Counted from the first letter of the stretch, positions 35,209 through 50,455 are shown. The stretch is 64,000 nt of DNA from Arctopsyche grandis (GCF_051622035.1 NC_135357.1:20946256-21010255), one strand, 5' to 3'. The notes: generated by a model not told the origin, from the letters alone. Made by a program: numbers and translations.

Positions 35209-38200
35209 TTAATAAAAGTCTTCTTCAACGATTTTCACGTTCGCAGACTGATTATTTATTTGATCTTGTTTTAAATATAATTCAGCAATCTGACGAGCAG
35301 ATGTAGCCTCTTCTGCTGTTTTGTCTTCTCTCAAACGTATAAACCTGCAAGATTACAAAATTAAAATGATATTTTACCGCTTGCCACTATACATTAAAAT
35401 AGCACAAATTCAACATACCTTGGGAACCGCAGTGATATTCCTTTTTCTGGATCCACTAAACCAACGGCAGCTTTGTGAACTGGCGACAGTGATAAGTCGC
35501 CACACTTCACTTCCCACACTAGATTTGGCACAAACCAATGATCAGGTTCTAATGCTTTGTCAAATCTGTGAAAACAGTGAAATGGAAAATGTAGGACTGC
35601 ATTAACAAAGGCTTCATTTATAAATAGCTGATAGTCTAATAGTGACAATAAAAATAACGAAATAAATTTATTTCTCTGGGCGAAGAGCATAAAGCCTCCC
35701 GCAAACCGACGTCAAAAAATGCACAAATAAAACACAAGCCAATGTAAGATAAACTCATATTAATTAATCACCTATAATAGTTTTTAGGTGCATCTATTAC
35801 GTGTTCTTTTAATAAGTTTGAATATTTTTGTAAATCTTCATCAGAAAAGCCTGTGCCTATTTTACACAGAGTTTGATATTCATCAGTATCCCTATCGTGG
35901 CAAGCCAACAAAAATCCTCCGTAAACGCCTGCACGCTTTCCTCTACCAAGGTAACCACCCAGAACCACAGCATCAATAGTGTCACCGATGCCCTCAATGT
36001 AGTCTTTTTTTAACTGAAATAAAGGAAGTAAATATAACATATAAAGATTCATGAAATACACAAATTGTAATAGTCAATTGTAAGTCAAAATAAATATGTA
36101 ATAATTTATATGCACGAATGTGTACATTTGCCAAGTTTTTACATATACATATCGTTGAATTGCCTTAATTTTTTCACTATATTAAATTTTAATTTAAGTG
36201 AGCAAGGTTTTCTTATTTTACTTTTAGCCAATTCCTCGACCTTCTGGCAATTTCATATGTAGCATCTTTTCCCATCAATGTTTTGATCATAAGTCCTTCA
36301 CAATTACCGCGTATACTTTCTTCTAAAAATTCTTGAATTTCTTCAGTGGCACTGCAATCAAGACTTGTAGCAAAATGCCACTCACCTATAACAGAGTACA
36401 AAACAATTCGATTTCAACTTGTTTCTAAGTATTAATAACACTGAGCAACAAAACATGACCAGAACAGACACTAATCAATCTTTACTAAGTTTGACCCACT
36501 GAATGTTGGTTTTTATGATGTAAATGATAATTATTTTTGTTGGTTTCTTCTCATTTACGAGATAAGAGCGTTTAAAAAATCTTTAAACTCAAAATTTAGT
36601 ATTGCTGTGTCAAAAGTGAGTATTGGAATCGATAGTCAGATACTTTTTCTATTTTATGATTTTTTTATTGCTTTAAAATAGTCATAATTAATTATATAGC
36701 GAATTTTTAAAGTGGAAATATCCCTTTTTTATATTTCCAAAAGCCAAAAATCTGTAAAAATTGCGCATTTTTTAAACACCTTTTAATGTTGGAATTTAGT
36801 GAACTTAGTATAGATTGAGTGTCATCGGCGCAAAATTTTAATACCTTCAGTTTCAATAAAATTTTCTTTGAGAAGCTGTCTTCTCTCTTCTAAAGGTTTT
36901 CGAACCAATGATTCCCCATTGAGATATAGTAAATCGAACATAAAAATGCAAACTTCAACTTTTATCTCAGAGTTTTTTGCTTCTTTGCGTTTCCTTGTCG
37001 ATAATATCTAAAATACACACATGTAATTAATAATCTTCATACGAAAACAATTACATACATCTACTAAAAAAACAAAGAAAACTCACTTGGAATGGTAGAA
37101 TTTGTTTTTTTTCTTTATCCCAAGCTACAGCTTCACAATCAAGTACACAACTTGTAACAGTCGGCTTGAGTGCTTTGCCAAGTCGCGACAAAATATCCGG
37201 ATATTTAGTAGTATTGTTTTCCAAGTTACGACTGTAGATTGAAGCTCCAGGAATATCCACTGTATTAACGTCACCATTTTTGGTGCATGGAATATGAATT
37301 TGAGCTCTCTCCCCATCATACTTCCATTCACAAGTAAACTTCAAATTTTCGAACCTGCAAGAATTAAATAATTACCAATATATTTGCCTGAGAGGTGGAG
37401 AAAAGTATACACAAGTAATGTTAGTAAAGGGATATGTGGACAAAAACCTGTGGAGAACTTCACTGATGCCTTTTGTGGGGTGTGCCAACATTGGTTTTAG
37501 AGGAATACCCGGTGTGAGTTTGCAATGAAGTGGAAGCTCCATCACACCATGTTTCAATATTACAGGTACGACGAGATTATAATTTGGACATTCACAATAT
37601 GCAGTTTTGAGTGTAAGAGCTTGCTCATCTATAATCCCCTAATATTTCAAGGTGTAATAATTATTTTATAATTAGTATAAACTTAATTAACTATAGACAA
37701 GTCGTACTTTGAACTTCTCGGCAGTCAGGCCTTTCGAAGCATTTAGAAGTTGATCATTGGAAGATTTACATGGAGGAGTAAATGAACACGCTTGAGCTAG
37801 AGCTTGCAAAACAGATTGCTCAGCCAATCCAATACGTAGTTTTCCAGCAAGAGATCTAAAACAAAATTTGTTTTCTTTCATAAATGCTTTTTTTTTTTAA
37901 TATATATTATATTATATTGTAATATATTTATATATACATACCGTATTATATATTTGCTCTCACAATCTTTGCAAGCGACAAATATGGACTGAATTTTATC
38001 AAGTTTTTTTGACATCGTCGAGTGACCTTAAAATTATTTTTTTTAATAATATAATGCCTTAAATTCGATAAAATAATACACAAAGAAAGGCTATAATTTA
38101 TTGTGAAAATTTCAGAATTAATCAATATGGACCTTTATCCTCTCAATAAAATTGAAAGTTTGTTTCGTATAAAATCTATAATATCTAAAATATTAAGATA

Positions 38201-40699
38201 AGATAATCTCTTTATATTGCGGATACTCGCTGATTCCTGCAGCAATAATTATTTGATGTTTTTATGGATCTATCTATAATATTATTTTTACAAGATTTCC
38301 TTAGTTTTTTGTATAAATTACCTGTCATCAAAGCAATTTCCTTGAATTTTTCGAAGACCTTAATTACAGTCAATGGTGGAGGACGGTGCATTATTCGTTG
38401 GTCGCATCGGGACCGCTCTGCAACTATACCGAGATCACCAAAACTGTTACTGTCAGTCTTTATCTGGGCTACAGACCTTCCAGTACTTTGGGCTATTGCT
38501 TTTATCAAAGTAGTTTCAGCGACACCTGAAAGCATTATGACAATAGTTTAAATACTGAATAAAAAATTAGTCTATCACTTATTTATTATACTACATATAA
38601 AGATAATGAATATGAAACATTGTGGAGATATAAAATATTTAAAAGGCAAAAACGAGACTGTATCTGTATATCAATACTTTGTTTACACATAAATATTAAA
38701 TAATAATCAAACCAAATATTGTTGTCAATTTAATCACATTTTTTATCTATGAATGTCAACAAATAAAGCAATAACTATGTAAATCGTGTAATCTTGATTG
38801 ATTCGTCACATTATCATAGGAATTTGAGATACTCGAAGCTAATAAAAAGGAAAAAAGATTACCTAGTTCCAAACTTTCATATGCAGGTGCGAGTTTGTTT
38901 AATGTTAAATAAACACAAGGCAAAAGATCATTGGGAGACAAAACGATCACGGACCTAAAAAAATTGCACAAAGTCTCGACAATCTTCAATCGAGCTGATG
39001 TCTTTTCGATTTCTTCCAAAGTTCTAGCCAGTGCTATGTATGGAACTTTTTCATTTATCTTCCAAATCGCATCATTTATTGGATGATATGATGAACTTGC
39101 TTGGCAAGGATTGTAATTTTGTGTCTTTCCCGTTTCAGTTATTCCAAACCATTTTTTAGTATTTGATTGGGTTGAAGATACATCATTTTCAATCTTCAGT
39201 TTAGTATCTGGAGAATTATTAGAATCGGAATGTTGCTTTTTTTTCAAATTTTGTTTCTTATTGGAAGGTGTATGATTCTCTTTTTTTATATTTTCTTTAG
39301 TACCTGGAGAATTATCAGAATCAGAATGTTGCCTTTTTTTTAAATTTTGTTTCTTATTAGAAGGTGAATGATTATCATTCTCTATATTTTCTTTAGTACC
39401 CGGAGAATTATCAGAATCGGAATGTTGCCTTTTTTTTAAATTTTGTTTCTTATTAGAAGGTGAATGATTCTCATTCTCTATATTTTCTTTGGTATCGAGT
39501 ACATCTACAGTTTTTATCTCAGTTGAATCATTGATAGTTTTTATATCGGTCAATGCAGTAGTAGCTGGATGCGTTATTACATCTTTTTGTTTACTCGGCG
39601 AAGACGATTGAGAATCGCCATCACTATTAACTCTTAGTCGTTTTTTCTTCCTCTGAAAATATACATCAAATATTTAATGCAAAGTATCGATTTAACTCTC
39701 CTGCTCTAAATGTCTTAGTAGTATCAAATAGTCAACTTGAAATTGATTAGGATTTCAATTCAAACGTTAATACATCTACATATGTACTGTTTATTTAGGG
39801 AGAAAGTTCATCAAGCCTTTTCTAATTATTGTTACCATTCAAACTCATGTTTACATTTTACACATACTTGTGTTAAATTGTTATGTAATTACTATAACTA
39901 TGCCTCAATTTTAAAACAATATTAGAGTATAAAAAGAAAGAATTGATTGACAATGCCAAATATGAGGAATTTCGTTTGAATTCGATTTATTCAAGACAAA
40001 AGCTTTTAAAAATAATTTAATTAAGTTTCAGTAAATATATATATATGTACATATATTATATTATCAACATAAAAAATACATTTATTTGTGAAAACTTAGT
40101 TATAACAGTGATTTAAAAAGCGCAGTTTAAATAATATATGCACACCATCGAAATAGAATGTAAAGATAGCCCTCTTCCGTAGTAATTTGTAGATCTAAAA
40201 CGTGTCATACAGCAGGGGGATTTACGGGTCTAGGAGGGTTGAAAGTGGAAGGAAAAAGAATTTTGCAAAATGGCGTCAACAGACAACTGTTGCAACTAAT
40301 ACATTTTTTTTGCGGATTTTGAAACATTTTCACGGTAACACTTTTGGCGAGCATCTATACATTATATATCGATGATGCGCACACATATGTAGCAAATATT
40401 GTTACGAATTTTAGTCGAACACACTCACAGATGTGGGTATTCATATTAAAGTTTAGGGAGGTAACTATTTTGTCGGCGGGTAGGGATAAAGTGTGCATAT
40501 ATAACGACGGCTTTCACAGCAAATATGAGTTGTTTTATACTATAAACACCTGTGTCTTGACAGGAAATATCTCATCTTCACTGGAAGCGCTCTGTGACGA
40601 GGGTCTGCGCGGCACGAGAGCAGGTGGAGGCACGGTCGGAGAAGTGCTGGAAGGCGGTGATATCTTCGTGAAAAAAGATTTGATATTCCTCTGAGACAT
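35209..40699 (-). CDS. Lig1: DNA ligase 1 (ATP-dependent), spliced
   Basis: Seals nicks between Okazaki fragments and in excision repair, in the nucleus. Twelve exons in transcript order: 40699-40550, 39652-38863, 38525-38322, 38026-37942, 37855-37708, 37638-37448, 37354-37087, 37007-36845, 36385-36222, 36013-35772, 35565-35419 and 35344-35209; all phases agree, giving 895 residues (human LIG1 has 919). The start [12 protein letters not shown] is a PIP box that binds PCNA. A Ser/Lys-rich linker contains three 32-residue repeats. The DNA-binding domain has [16 protein letters not shown] and [14 protein letters not shown]. The adenylated lysine is K534 in [13 protein letters not shown] (motif I); [23 protein letters not shown] and NWLKLKKDY give motifs III-V. 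The protein ends VKIVEEDFY. Convergent with FDX1 and divergent from TRF4. Confidence 0.96.
39205..39493 (-). repeat. Three 96-bp coding repeats in DNA ligase 1
   Basis: Three tandem in-frame units each encode a 32-residue block of the type [16 protein letters not shown] followed by [16 protein letters not shown]. The first two are almost identical; the third is more diverged ([17 protein letters not shown]), and a fourth partial TKLKIEND follows. Rich in Lys, Asp and SP sites, the region resembles a disordered, phosphorylatable nuclear-targeting linker. Confidence 0.9.
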
Positions 40700-41854
40700 G
40701 ATGCTGCGATTGGGAAGTCGTCTGGAATAGAAACGATAAAATATCATATATGTATAGATAACACGTAATTAACGTGCGAGTGAAAGTAAAAGTACCTGGA
40801 GAGCGCCTGCGCCCCCGAGAGCCTCAAAAATGACAACAGCGCACCGAATCTGACGCCCCTGCAGCTGTCAAAGCTGGTTTGCGCGCCAAATTTCACCCCT
40901 CCCCTCCACCCCCTTCCCCGCTGCCATCTGCGTTTCTGTCATTTCCCCTTCCGCTTATTCCATGTCATGTACACTTTGCACCGATATGATTTTCTCGTAA
41001 TTGCATCTATGTATTTACATATATACATATCTATCTAGTTAGATATTTAGTTAGCCTGAAAATAAATTGTCTCGATCTGGTGCAATTCTTTTTGATATCG
41101 TCAAATTCGGTATATAATAGCATTATACTCGAGCTAGAGAGATGTAATAACAATAGAAGGGCTCTTACGAATAAATAATTGTTGTCAATATTACGCGGTA
41201 CGTCTCTATAAATACGCTACAACGTATGGAATACAATCGGATCAATTTACTTATACAAATGTATCCCATGATGTTTATTGTGTGTTTTTGAATGCATTGT
41301 GCAATTTTTACCGATGCTTGCCCATCTTGCGAGTTATATAAACAAACAGAGAAGTTTTTATCGGATATACGTCGAGCACTGAGGATCAAATATGACTGAT
41401 GCTAAAATTATTTAGGATTGTCTGTGGACAATCGTCACTTGACAACAATATGACGCCTGAAGCCACTTCTATTAATATAACATTTCTTTGACTCAAGCGG
41501 TCAAGGAATTAGAGGTTCTAGAGGCTTGGGGGAAATGACGTATATTTGTGTGTATTTTCTAAATCGAAATCTGAGATTGAATCCCTAAAAATTTTCTGAA
41601 AAATCATAATTATAAATATATAATTTTTTTACACCTTTTTTCAATTTTCATCTGCTAGGAAAACGGTTAATTTTCAATAAATAGCAGGAGATGTTATAAA
41701 TGGGTTCCTTAAAGTTAATCTATAGATAGATTATCCAGCATGAAAATAACGTTCCACCTTCAGTTTGCGAATCTGATTGAACGTTTAATTTAAAATGAAA
41801 ATGTTTATTTTTGTTTTTTTAGATGTACAAATAAACATTATTTAAATAAGAACA
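40700..41854. promoter_or_regulatory. Divergent intergenic region, ligase side
   Basis: GC-rich up to about 40960 (ligase promoter and possibly non-coding first exon), then AT-rich without recognisable genes. Confidence 0.45.
40881..40892 (-). promoter_or_regulatory. E2F-like site in the ligase promoter
   Basis: GCGCGCCAAATT on the plus strand (TTTGGCGCGC on the minus) matches the E2F/DP consensus. It lies about 185 bp upstream of the ligase start codon in a GC-rich island (40790-40960). LIG1 is an S-phase gene in other animals, so an E2F site is expected; binding here is inferred. Confidence 0.55.
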
Positions 41855-42016
41855 TGTGGGGGATGAACGAATGAGACGACTGGCATGTTAATGCACGTGT
41901 TTATTATATGACAGCTAAAGGCAGAGTGAGTAGCGGCTCTCCGAACCCAGCCGAGTTGGTCCCCACTCGCAGGAAGGCAACCAAACTCGACCATGTCGTA
42001 TAAGCGAGCCGCCACA
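41855..42016 (-). mobile_element. Solo LTR (fossil)
   Basis: A 162-bp block from TGTGGGGGATG to CCGCCACA with a 4-bp duplication AACA on each side (41851-41854 and 42017-42020). Ends are the usual TG...CA with TGTGG/CCACA inverted tips. On the minus strand it carries an AATAAACACG poly(A)-type signal toward its 3' end. It has no internal genes, so it is a single LTR left by recombination. A 4-bp duplication would suit Gypsy-type elements, but the family is not proven. The intact duplication suggests moderate age. It lies between the divergent ligase and TRF4 genes. Confidence 0.7.
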
Positions 42017-42540
42017 AACATATTTCTACCTTTAAATTTAGCGTTTGTCGATAATAGGATGCCATTATGATGAACAATATTTTTTTTAGTTTTTTTATGA
42101 TTCAACTTTTTTTTTCCATGGTGTATATAACAATAGAACAGTCGAAATTCCCGTTCGCTGGCTCCAGACGAAATTTTACAGATTTATTATTTCTCGCTTT
42201 GGTTACAGACTTGACTCGGAAGCTCAGATTTTAAGGTCGAATTTTATTTTGGGTGGGCCGAAGGGAAGTTAGGCTAAATGAAATAAAACGTGAATTAGGC
42301 ACGTTTAACGCTTAACCTCAATGCTTAGGAAACATTCTTGTGTTGCGCTATCGCTCTCACTGAGGGAACAGTCTGGTGGTTTGAACAGCTGATCTCCGGC
42401 CCGAGATCGGTCCGAGAAAGGAGAAGAAAATACGGACGGGGAGGAAAAGAGTGCGGAAAGGCGACGGGCTGTGCAGCGAGAGGGGCGGAGGGGATAGAGT
42501 GTGGGGGCGGCGGGGGGCGAGGGGTCAAAGGGGGGCGAGG

Positions 42541-42590
42541 AGTGCGGTGCGGTGAGGTGCGGTGAGGTGCGGTGCGGTGCGGTGCGGTGT
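42541..42590 (+). repeat. (GGTGC)n pentanucleotide array before the TRF4 start codon
   Basis: About nine units of GGTGC with occasional GGTGA run up to the base before the TRF4 initiator (GTGTGATGG). It would lie in the 5' UTR. G-rich repeats of this kind can fold and affect initiation; here this is only a possibility. Confidence 0.85.
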
Positions 42591-42591
42591 G

Positions 42592-46233
<3,642 letters not shown>

Positions 46234-47765
46234 TGTGAACTTTTTTTGCCTGCTAAATTCAAGCATGCGTGTGAAAATCGTGACATTACGAACTTACTTT
46301 CGAAATTTTAATTTTATTTCAGATGAGTTCATATGTGCTAGTGTGAAATGTGATTGAAATTTGTATTTGATATTTAAAATCTTTAAATTTTATAGTTAAA
46401 TTTCACAGTTTCTTTTGTAAATATTTTTATTTCATTTGTCTAGTTCGATATATATATTTATTTTAATACTCGGATATGAAAATATTGAAAAGTTAGCCAT
46501 ATATTATTTTAATTTTGTCATGTACAGAAATTGTTTTTATCGAGACTAAGAATATTGCTTAGGTATTTATTTTGATCAGTTACGCGCACACATTGTTGTG
46601 AATTTTTTCACATTCGCTAGTTAAGTCAAGCGTAGTATATAAATGGCATGTCACTAATATTAGTTGTATAGTGTACATTTTTTTTTTTTTTTTGATTTAT
46701 TTTTATTGTTAAATGTTGCAAGTATGAGTTTTATTGTTTATTTGCTTTTTCTGATCTATTTGTAATAATATACCTGCATATATAATGCATGTTACGTAAT
46801 AATTTCATTCATAATTTTATTTTTTACTGAATTTGAAAAATAAATTTTGTATCTGAATTTTTTGTAAGAATAACTTAACTTTTAACATCTCAGAATACCT
46901 TTTTTATGTTACTGTGCTGATGAATTTTCCACCATGTTTAATTTTTTTTTTTTGTAAATCAATAATGTTGCTTTTGTAATTCATCACGTATGGTGCAATC
47001 AATTCGCATAATTTTTTAAAAAAATATTGACACTCATTGCTCCAGTGATAATGTAAATTAAAATATACATTTAATAAAAACTATTTTGTTAACGATTTTC
47101 TTTATTATTTAATCTTAAAAGCAAATCCTATCCTGTGGAGACTTGAATGGGAACTTTTATTATATTACATTGAAATCTTTGATCAATTAAAACTGTTTTA
47201 AAATAACAATTTAACATTGGGTTTCAATTAATTTAACAGCTTTACTGTAAATATTACTATTAATTTTGTTAATTATAAAATTTAACGCATATTCTACCAC
47301 AAGCAATTAAATCTACATTACATGTATGGACCATTAATAAATGTAACGCAACTTCTGATTCTGTTGTACAGTTTTAGGTGGAGTTGCCGAAATGACAATA
47401 TTAAGTTTGAGTAGGTTTGTTTGGGTATCAATTGGACTGAAAATCAGATGATTAACTGGAGTTGTGAGTTAACGTATGATCGACAATCATTCGATCTAAT
47501 GAGCCAAGATGTGACTTGTAATTTGTGATTTGACTATATACACATTTTGAAATTTTTTTTCATTGGTCATAATATATAACGTCCATGAATGGTTCACTAT
47601 TTTATATGTACCTATACATTGATGTTATTTTTCAATGTAACAGCTCATTAAAATTATGTCTACAATTTTGATATGTTATTGTCGCTTAGGTTATCAGACA
47701 TACTGCAATAATATGTTTAGGTGTTTACTGTTGTCAAATCTCTAATTATGTACATACATGTTTCT
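46234..47765 (+). other. TRF4 3' UTR and AT-rich DNA
   Basis: Likely 3' UTR with an AATAAA at 46839-46844; no other gene recognised. A T15-type tract is at 46678-46695. Confidence 0.5.
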
Positions 47766-47945
47766 AAAGGTAATTGGATTATTACGCACATTGCGATCGC
47801 CCAAAAGACAATTTTTGCTAGTAAAATCGCAAATACGGAATATTTGGCACTCGAGTTCTCGTTAATATGATAGTTAATATGACTTTTCGGCTGCCAGATG
47901 TTCCGTTATAGAAATTTTAGTGACAATAATCACCGAACTACATAC
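47766..47945 (+). repeat. Dispersed repeat R2, copy 1
   Basis: A ~180-bp segment running from GTAATTGGATTATTACGCACATT through CGCAAATACGGAATATTTGGCACTC, TTTTCGGCTGCCAGATGTTCCGTTATAG and AATAATCACCGAAC. It recurs inverted at 55945-56125. Non-coding; family unknown. Confidence 0.75.
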
Positions 47946-48110
47946 TAAGGGCGAAAACATACCGAGAGGCACGCGGTACGTGAAAAAATAAACAATCACG
48001 TATAACATTTCCTGCGACACGCAATCCCAAAAATCATCCCCTGGAATGTTTTCGGTGATATTTTATCCTTGTATTGACACAGGTTTGACGGTGATCGATA
48101 ACGGTTATTT
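47946..48110 (+). mobile_element. Fragment related to the element at 26570-27084
   Basis: GGCACGCGGTACGTG, CCCAAAAATCATCCCCTGGAATG, TTTTATCCTTGT and GGTGATCGATAACGGT match, in order, the reverse complement of the right half of the 26.6-27.1 kb element. It is a diverged, partial copy directly after repeat R2. Confidence 0.5.
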
Positions 48111-48471
48111 CATTATTTGAAAAAAGGTAGGAGAAACTTATCGAAATACTAAGATCGTATGAATTAGCAATGAACTGGGAATGCCCTTTCTTGGCTGGAA
48201 GCCACGAAGGCGTGCCATGCCATTCCCTTCAGTGTGTTTTCGCATTAATACATTTCTAACGGAAACATTAAGGGCATAAGCAGTCAGTAATGCATTTAGA
48301 GGGTGAGACGAGGCTTTGCCCTCTTCCAAATAAAAAAAAAGAATAAATAATGAAATACTAGCTATTTTCAAATAGCGGCGTACGAGGTTATTAAAAGGTT
48401 TGGAATAAATATTTTATTACTGTTTCATGCGTTTTATTTAATTTTGATATTTTTATCCATTTAACCCAAAA

Positions 48472-48988
48472 ATGTCCGCGGAAATAATGTTCAAGCGACA
48501 AAATGTTCAAAAATCCTAAATTTTCCTATTTTAATGGAAAAAGTAACTTTTTATTGTATTATATGTTATATATCTATCGATGTATATGGTACTTTTTATC
48601 GTATAGATCGCTGATGTTATTAAATTAGTATAAATTACAGGTATTCTCAACCGCACCAACATATTCTTATTTAAATTGAACAATTACATTTTAAGCGAAT
48701 GTCATTGTGACTCATTGAATATTATTTTAAGATGTCATTGAATTAGTTTAAATGTAAGGGGTTCTTAGCCGTATCCAATATTTACTTATTTAAATTGAAA
48801 AAAAAAAACTTTCTAAGCATATGAATTGCAGATTACATTGAATTAGTTTATATGGCAGGGCTTCTCAACCGTCTTCAAAATTGTCTTTATTTCAAATGAA
48901 TAATTTACTTTTTATCGTATACATCGCGGGCGTAACATCCGCGATCTATAAGATAAAAAGTACCATATACATCGATAGATATATAACA
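48472..48988. repeat. Foldback repeat F1, copy A (interrupted)
   Basis: Starts with GGAAATAATGTTCAAGCGAC and AAAATGTTCAAAAATCC, continues with a TATCGATGTATATGGTAC hairpin arm whose complement GTACCATATACATCGATAG is found at 48960, and contains TTGAATTAGTTTA..., CTTCTCAACCGT and TACTTATTTAAATTG blocks. The same blocks appear at 49641-50035 (direct) and 50036-50345 (inverted). Its right arm stops abruptly at ATATAACA where a Helitron terminus begins. Confidence 0.7.
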
Positions 48989-49085
48989 CTAGTGTTGGAC
49001 CCGTTGATTTCAACGGGTGGTTTCGAAAAGGAATTGAAACTCGAATAAAAATAAAGTTAAAGATATTGAATCGACTGGTTTCGGA
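48989..49085 (-). mobile_element. Helitron 3' end inserted in repeat F1
   Basis: On the minus strand it ends ACCCGTTGAAATCAACGGGT + CCAACACTAG before a T: a perfect 20-base hairpin ten bases from CTAG, the Helitron 3' signature. Comparing with the opposite arm of F1 (ATATGTTATATATC) shows the break lies between A and T of the F1 arm, as Helitron insertion requires. The 5' end could not be placed; the element may include the 41-bp minisatellite to the right. Confidence 0.65.
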
Positions 49086-49162
49086 AAGAAATTGATGCAC
49101 GAATTACGAATGACAAATTACGAAGTGATTACGAATTACGAATTACATTTTGAGCATCGCGA

Positions 49163-49482
49163 CGCCTCCGGCACCCCGGCGCTTCCGTCGCTCCGGGGCC
49201 TTCGGCACCCCGGGGGCTTCGCTCCCAGCGCCGCCGACGCCTCCGGCGGCCGCACCGCACCCAGCGCCCCCGATGCCTTCGGCACCCCGGGGGCTTCGCC
49301 CCCAGCGCCGCCGACGCCCCCAGCGCCCCCAATGCTTTCGGCACCCCGGGGGCTTCGCCCCCAGCGCCCCCAATGCTTTCGGCACCCCGGGGGCTTCGCC
49401 CCCAGCGCCCCCGATGCCTCCGGCACCCCGGGGGCTTCGCCCCCAGCGCCCCCGATGCCTCTGGCACCCCGGGGCCTGAAAA
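49163..49482. repeat. GC-rich minisatellite with a 41-bp unit
   Basis: Successive GGCACCCCGG starts at 49340, 49381, 49422 and 49463 are exactly 41 bp apart; less regular units precede them. Each unit contains GGGGGCTTCGCCCCC, an inverted repeat, and CAGCGCCCCC. Because 41 is not a multiple of three and stops are absent, all three frames on both strands stay open, producing long but spurious Gly/Pro/Ala/Arg-rich ORFs. It is an island of extreme GC in AT-rich DNA. Confidence 0.9.
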
Positions 49483-49547
49483 AACTGGGAAACTGAAAAA
49501 ACTGAAAAAATGAAAAAAAAAAATTTGTTCCCCATACTGGTGCAATT

Positions 49548-50455
49548 GGTGCAAGTCCAAAAGGTTCAACGACAAAACGTACCCGAAAATTAGTGCACTG
49601 ACAAAATGTACCCGCGACAAAATGTTCACGAGACAAAATGTCCACGGAAATAATGTTCAATCGACAAAATGTTCAAAAATCCTAAATTTTTAATGGCAAA
49701 AGTAACTTTTTATTGAATTATATTTATCGATGTATATGGTACTTTTTATCGTATACATCGCGGATGTTATTAAATTAGTATAAATTACAGGTGTTCTCAA
49801 CCGTACCAACATATTCTTATTTAAATTGAACAATTACATTTGAAGCGAATGTCATTGTGACTCATTGAATATCATTTTAAGATGTCATTGAATTAATTTA
49901 AATGTTAGGGGTTCTTTGCCGTATCCAATATTTACTTATTTAAATTGAAAAAAAAAAAACTTTCTAAGCGTATGAACTGCAGATTACATTGAATTAGTTT
50001 ATATGGTAGGCAGTAAATTATTTATTTGAAATAAAGAAAATTTTGGAGACGGTTGAGAAGCCCTGCCATAAAAACTAATTCAATGTAATCTGCAGTTCAT
50101 ACGCTTAGAAAGTTTTTTTTTTTCAATTTAAATAAGTAAATATTGGATACGGTTGAGAACACCTGTCATTTATACAAATTTAATAATGCCCGCGATGTAT
50201 ACGATAAAAAGTACCAGTACAAGATACCATATACATCGATAAATATAATACAATAAAAAGTTACTTTTTCGACTAAAATAGGAAAAATTAGGATTTTTGA
50301 ACATTTTGTCGCTTGAACATTATTTCCGTGGACATTTTGTCGCGTGAACATTTTGTTGCGGGTACATTTTGTCGCGTGAACATTTTGTCGCGGGTACATT
50401 TTGTCAGTGCACTAATTTTCGGGTATATTTTGTCGTTGAACCTTTTGGACCAATT
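49548..50455. mobile_element. Large foldback element F1, copy B
   Basis: About 900 bp arranged as a long imperfect inverted repeat. Outer arms: TCCAAAAGGTTCAACGACAA at 49557 and its complement TTGTCGTTGAACCTTTTGGA at 50430. Next come arrays of 16-bp units (GACAAAATGTACCCGC, GACAAAATGTTCACGA) on the left and their inverse (TTTTGTCGCGGGTACA) on the right. Inner arms contain TATCGATGTATATGGTAC, TCATTGAATA, and CTTTCTAAGCGTATGAACTG. The centre is around 50015-50035. No coding sequence. Arrays of short units at both ends are typical of foldback transposons. Confidence 0.78.

Noticed and set aside
49129-49660. Several long overlapping Gly/Pro/Ala/Arg-rich reading frames on both strands
   Set aside because: They are a product of a 41-bp stop-free GC minisatellite that is open in all frames; no start context or family match.
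49600-50440. CRISPR-like arrays of short repeats
   Set aside because: Eukaryotic window; 16-bp units without unique spacers, arranged as inverted arrays in a foldback element.
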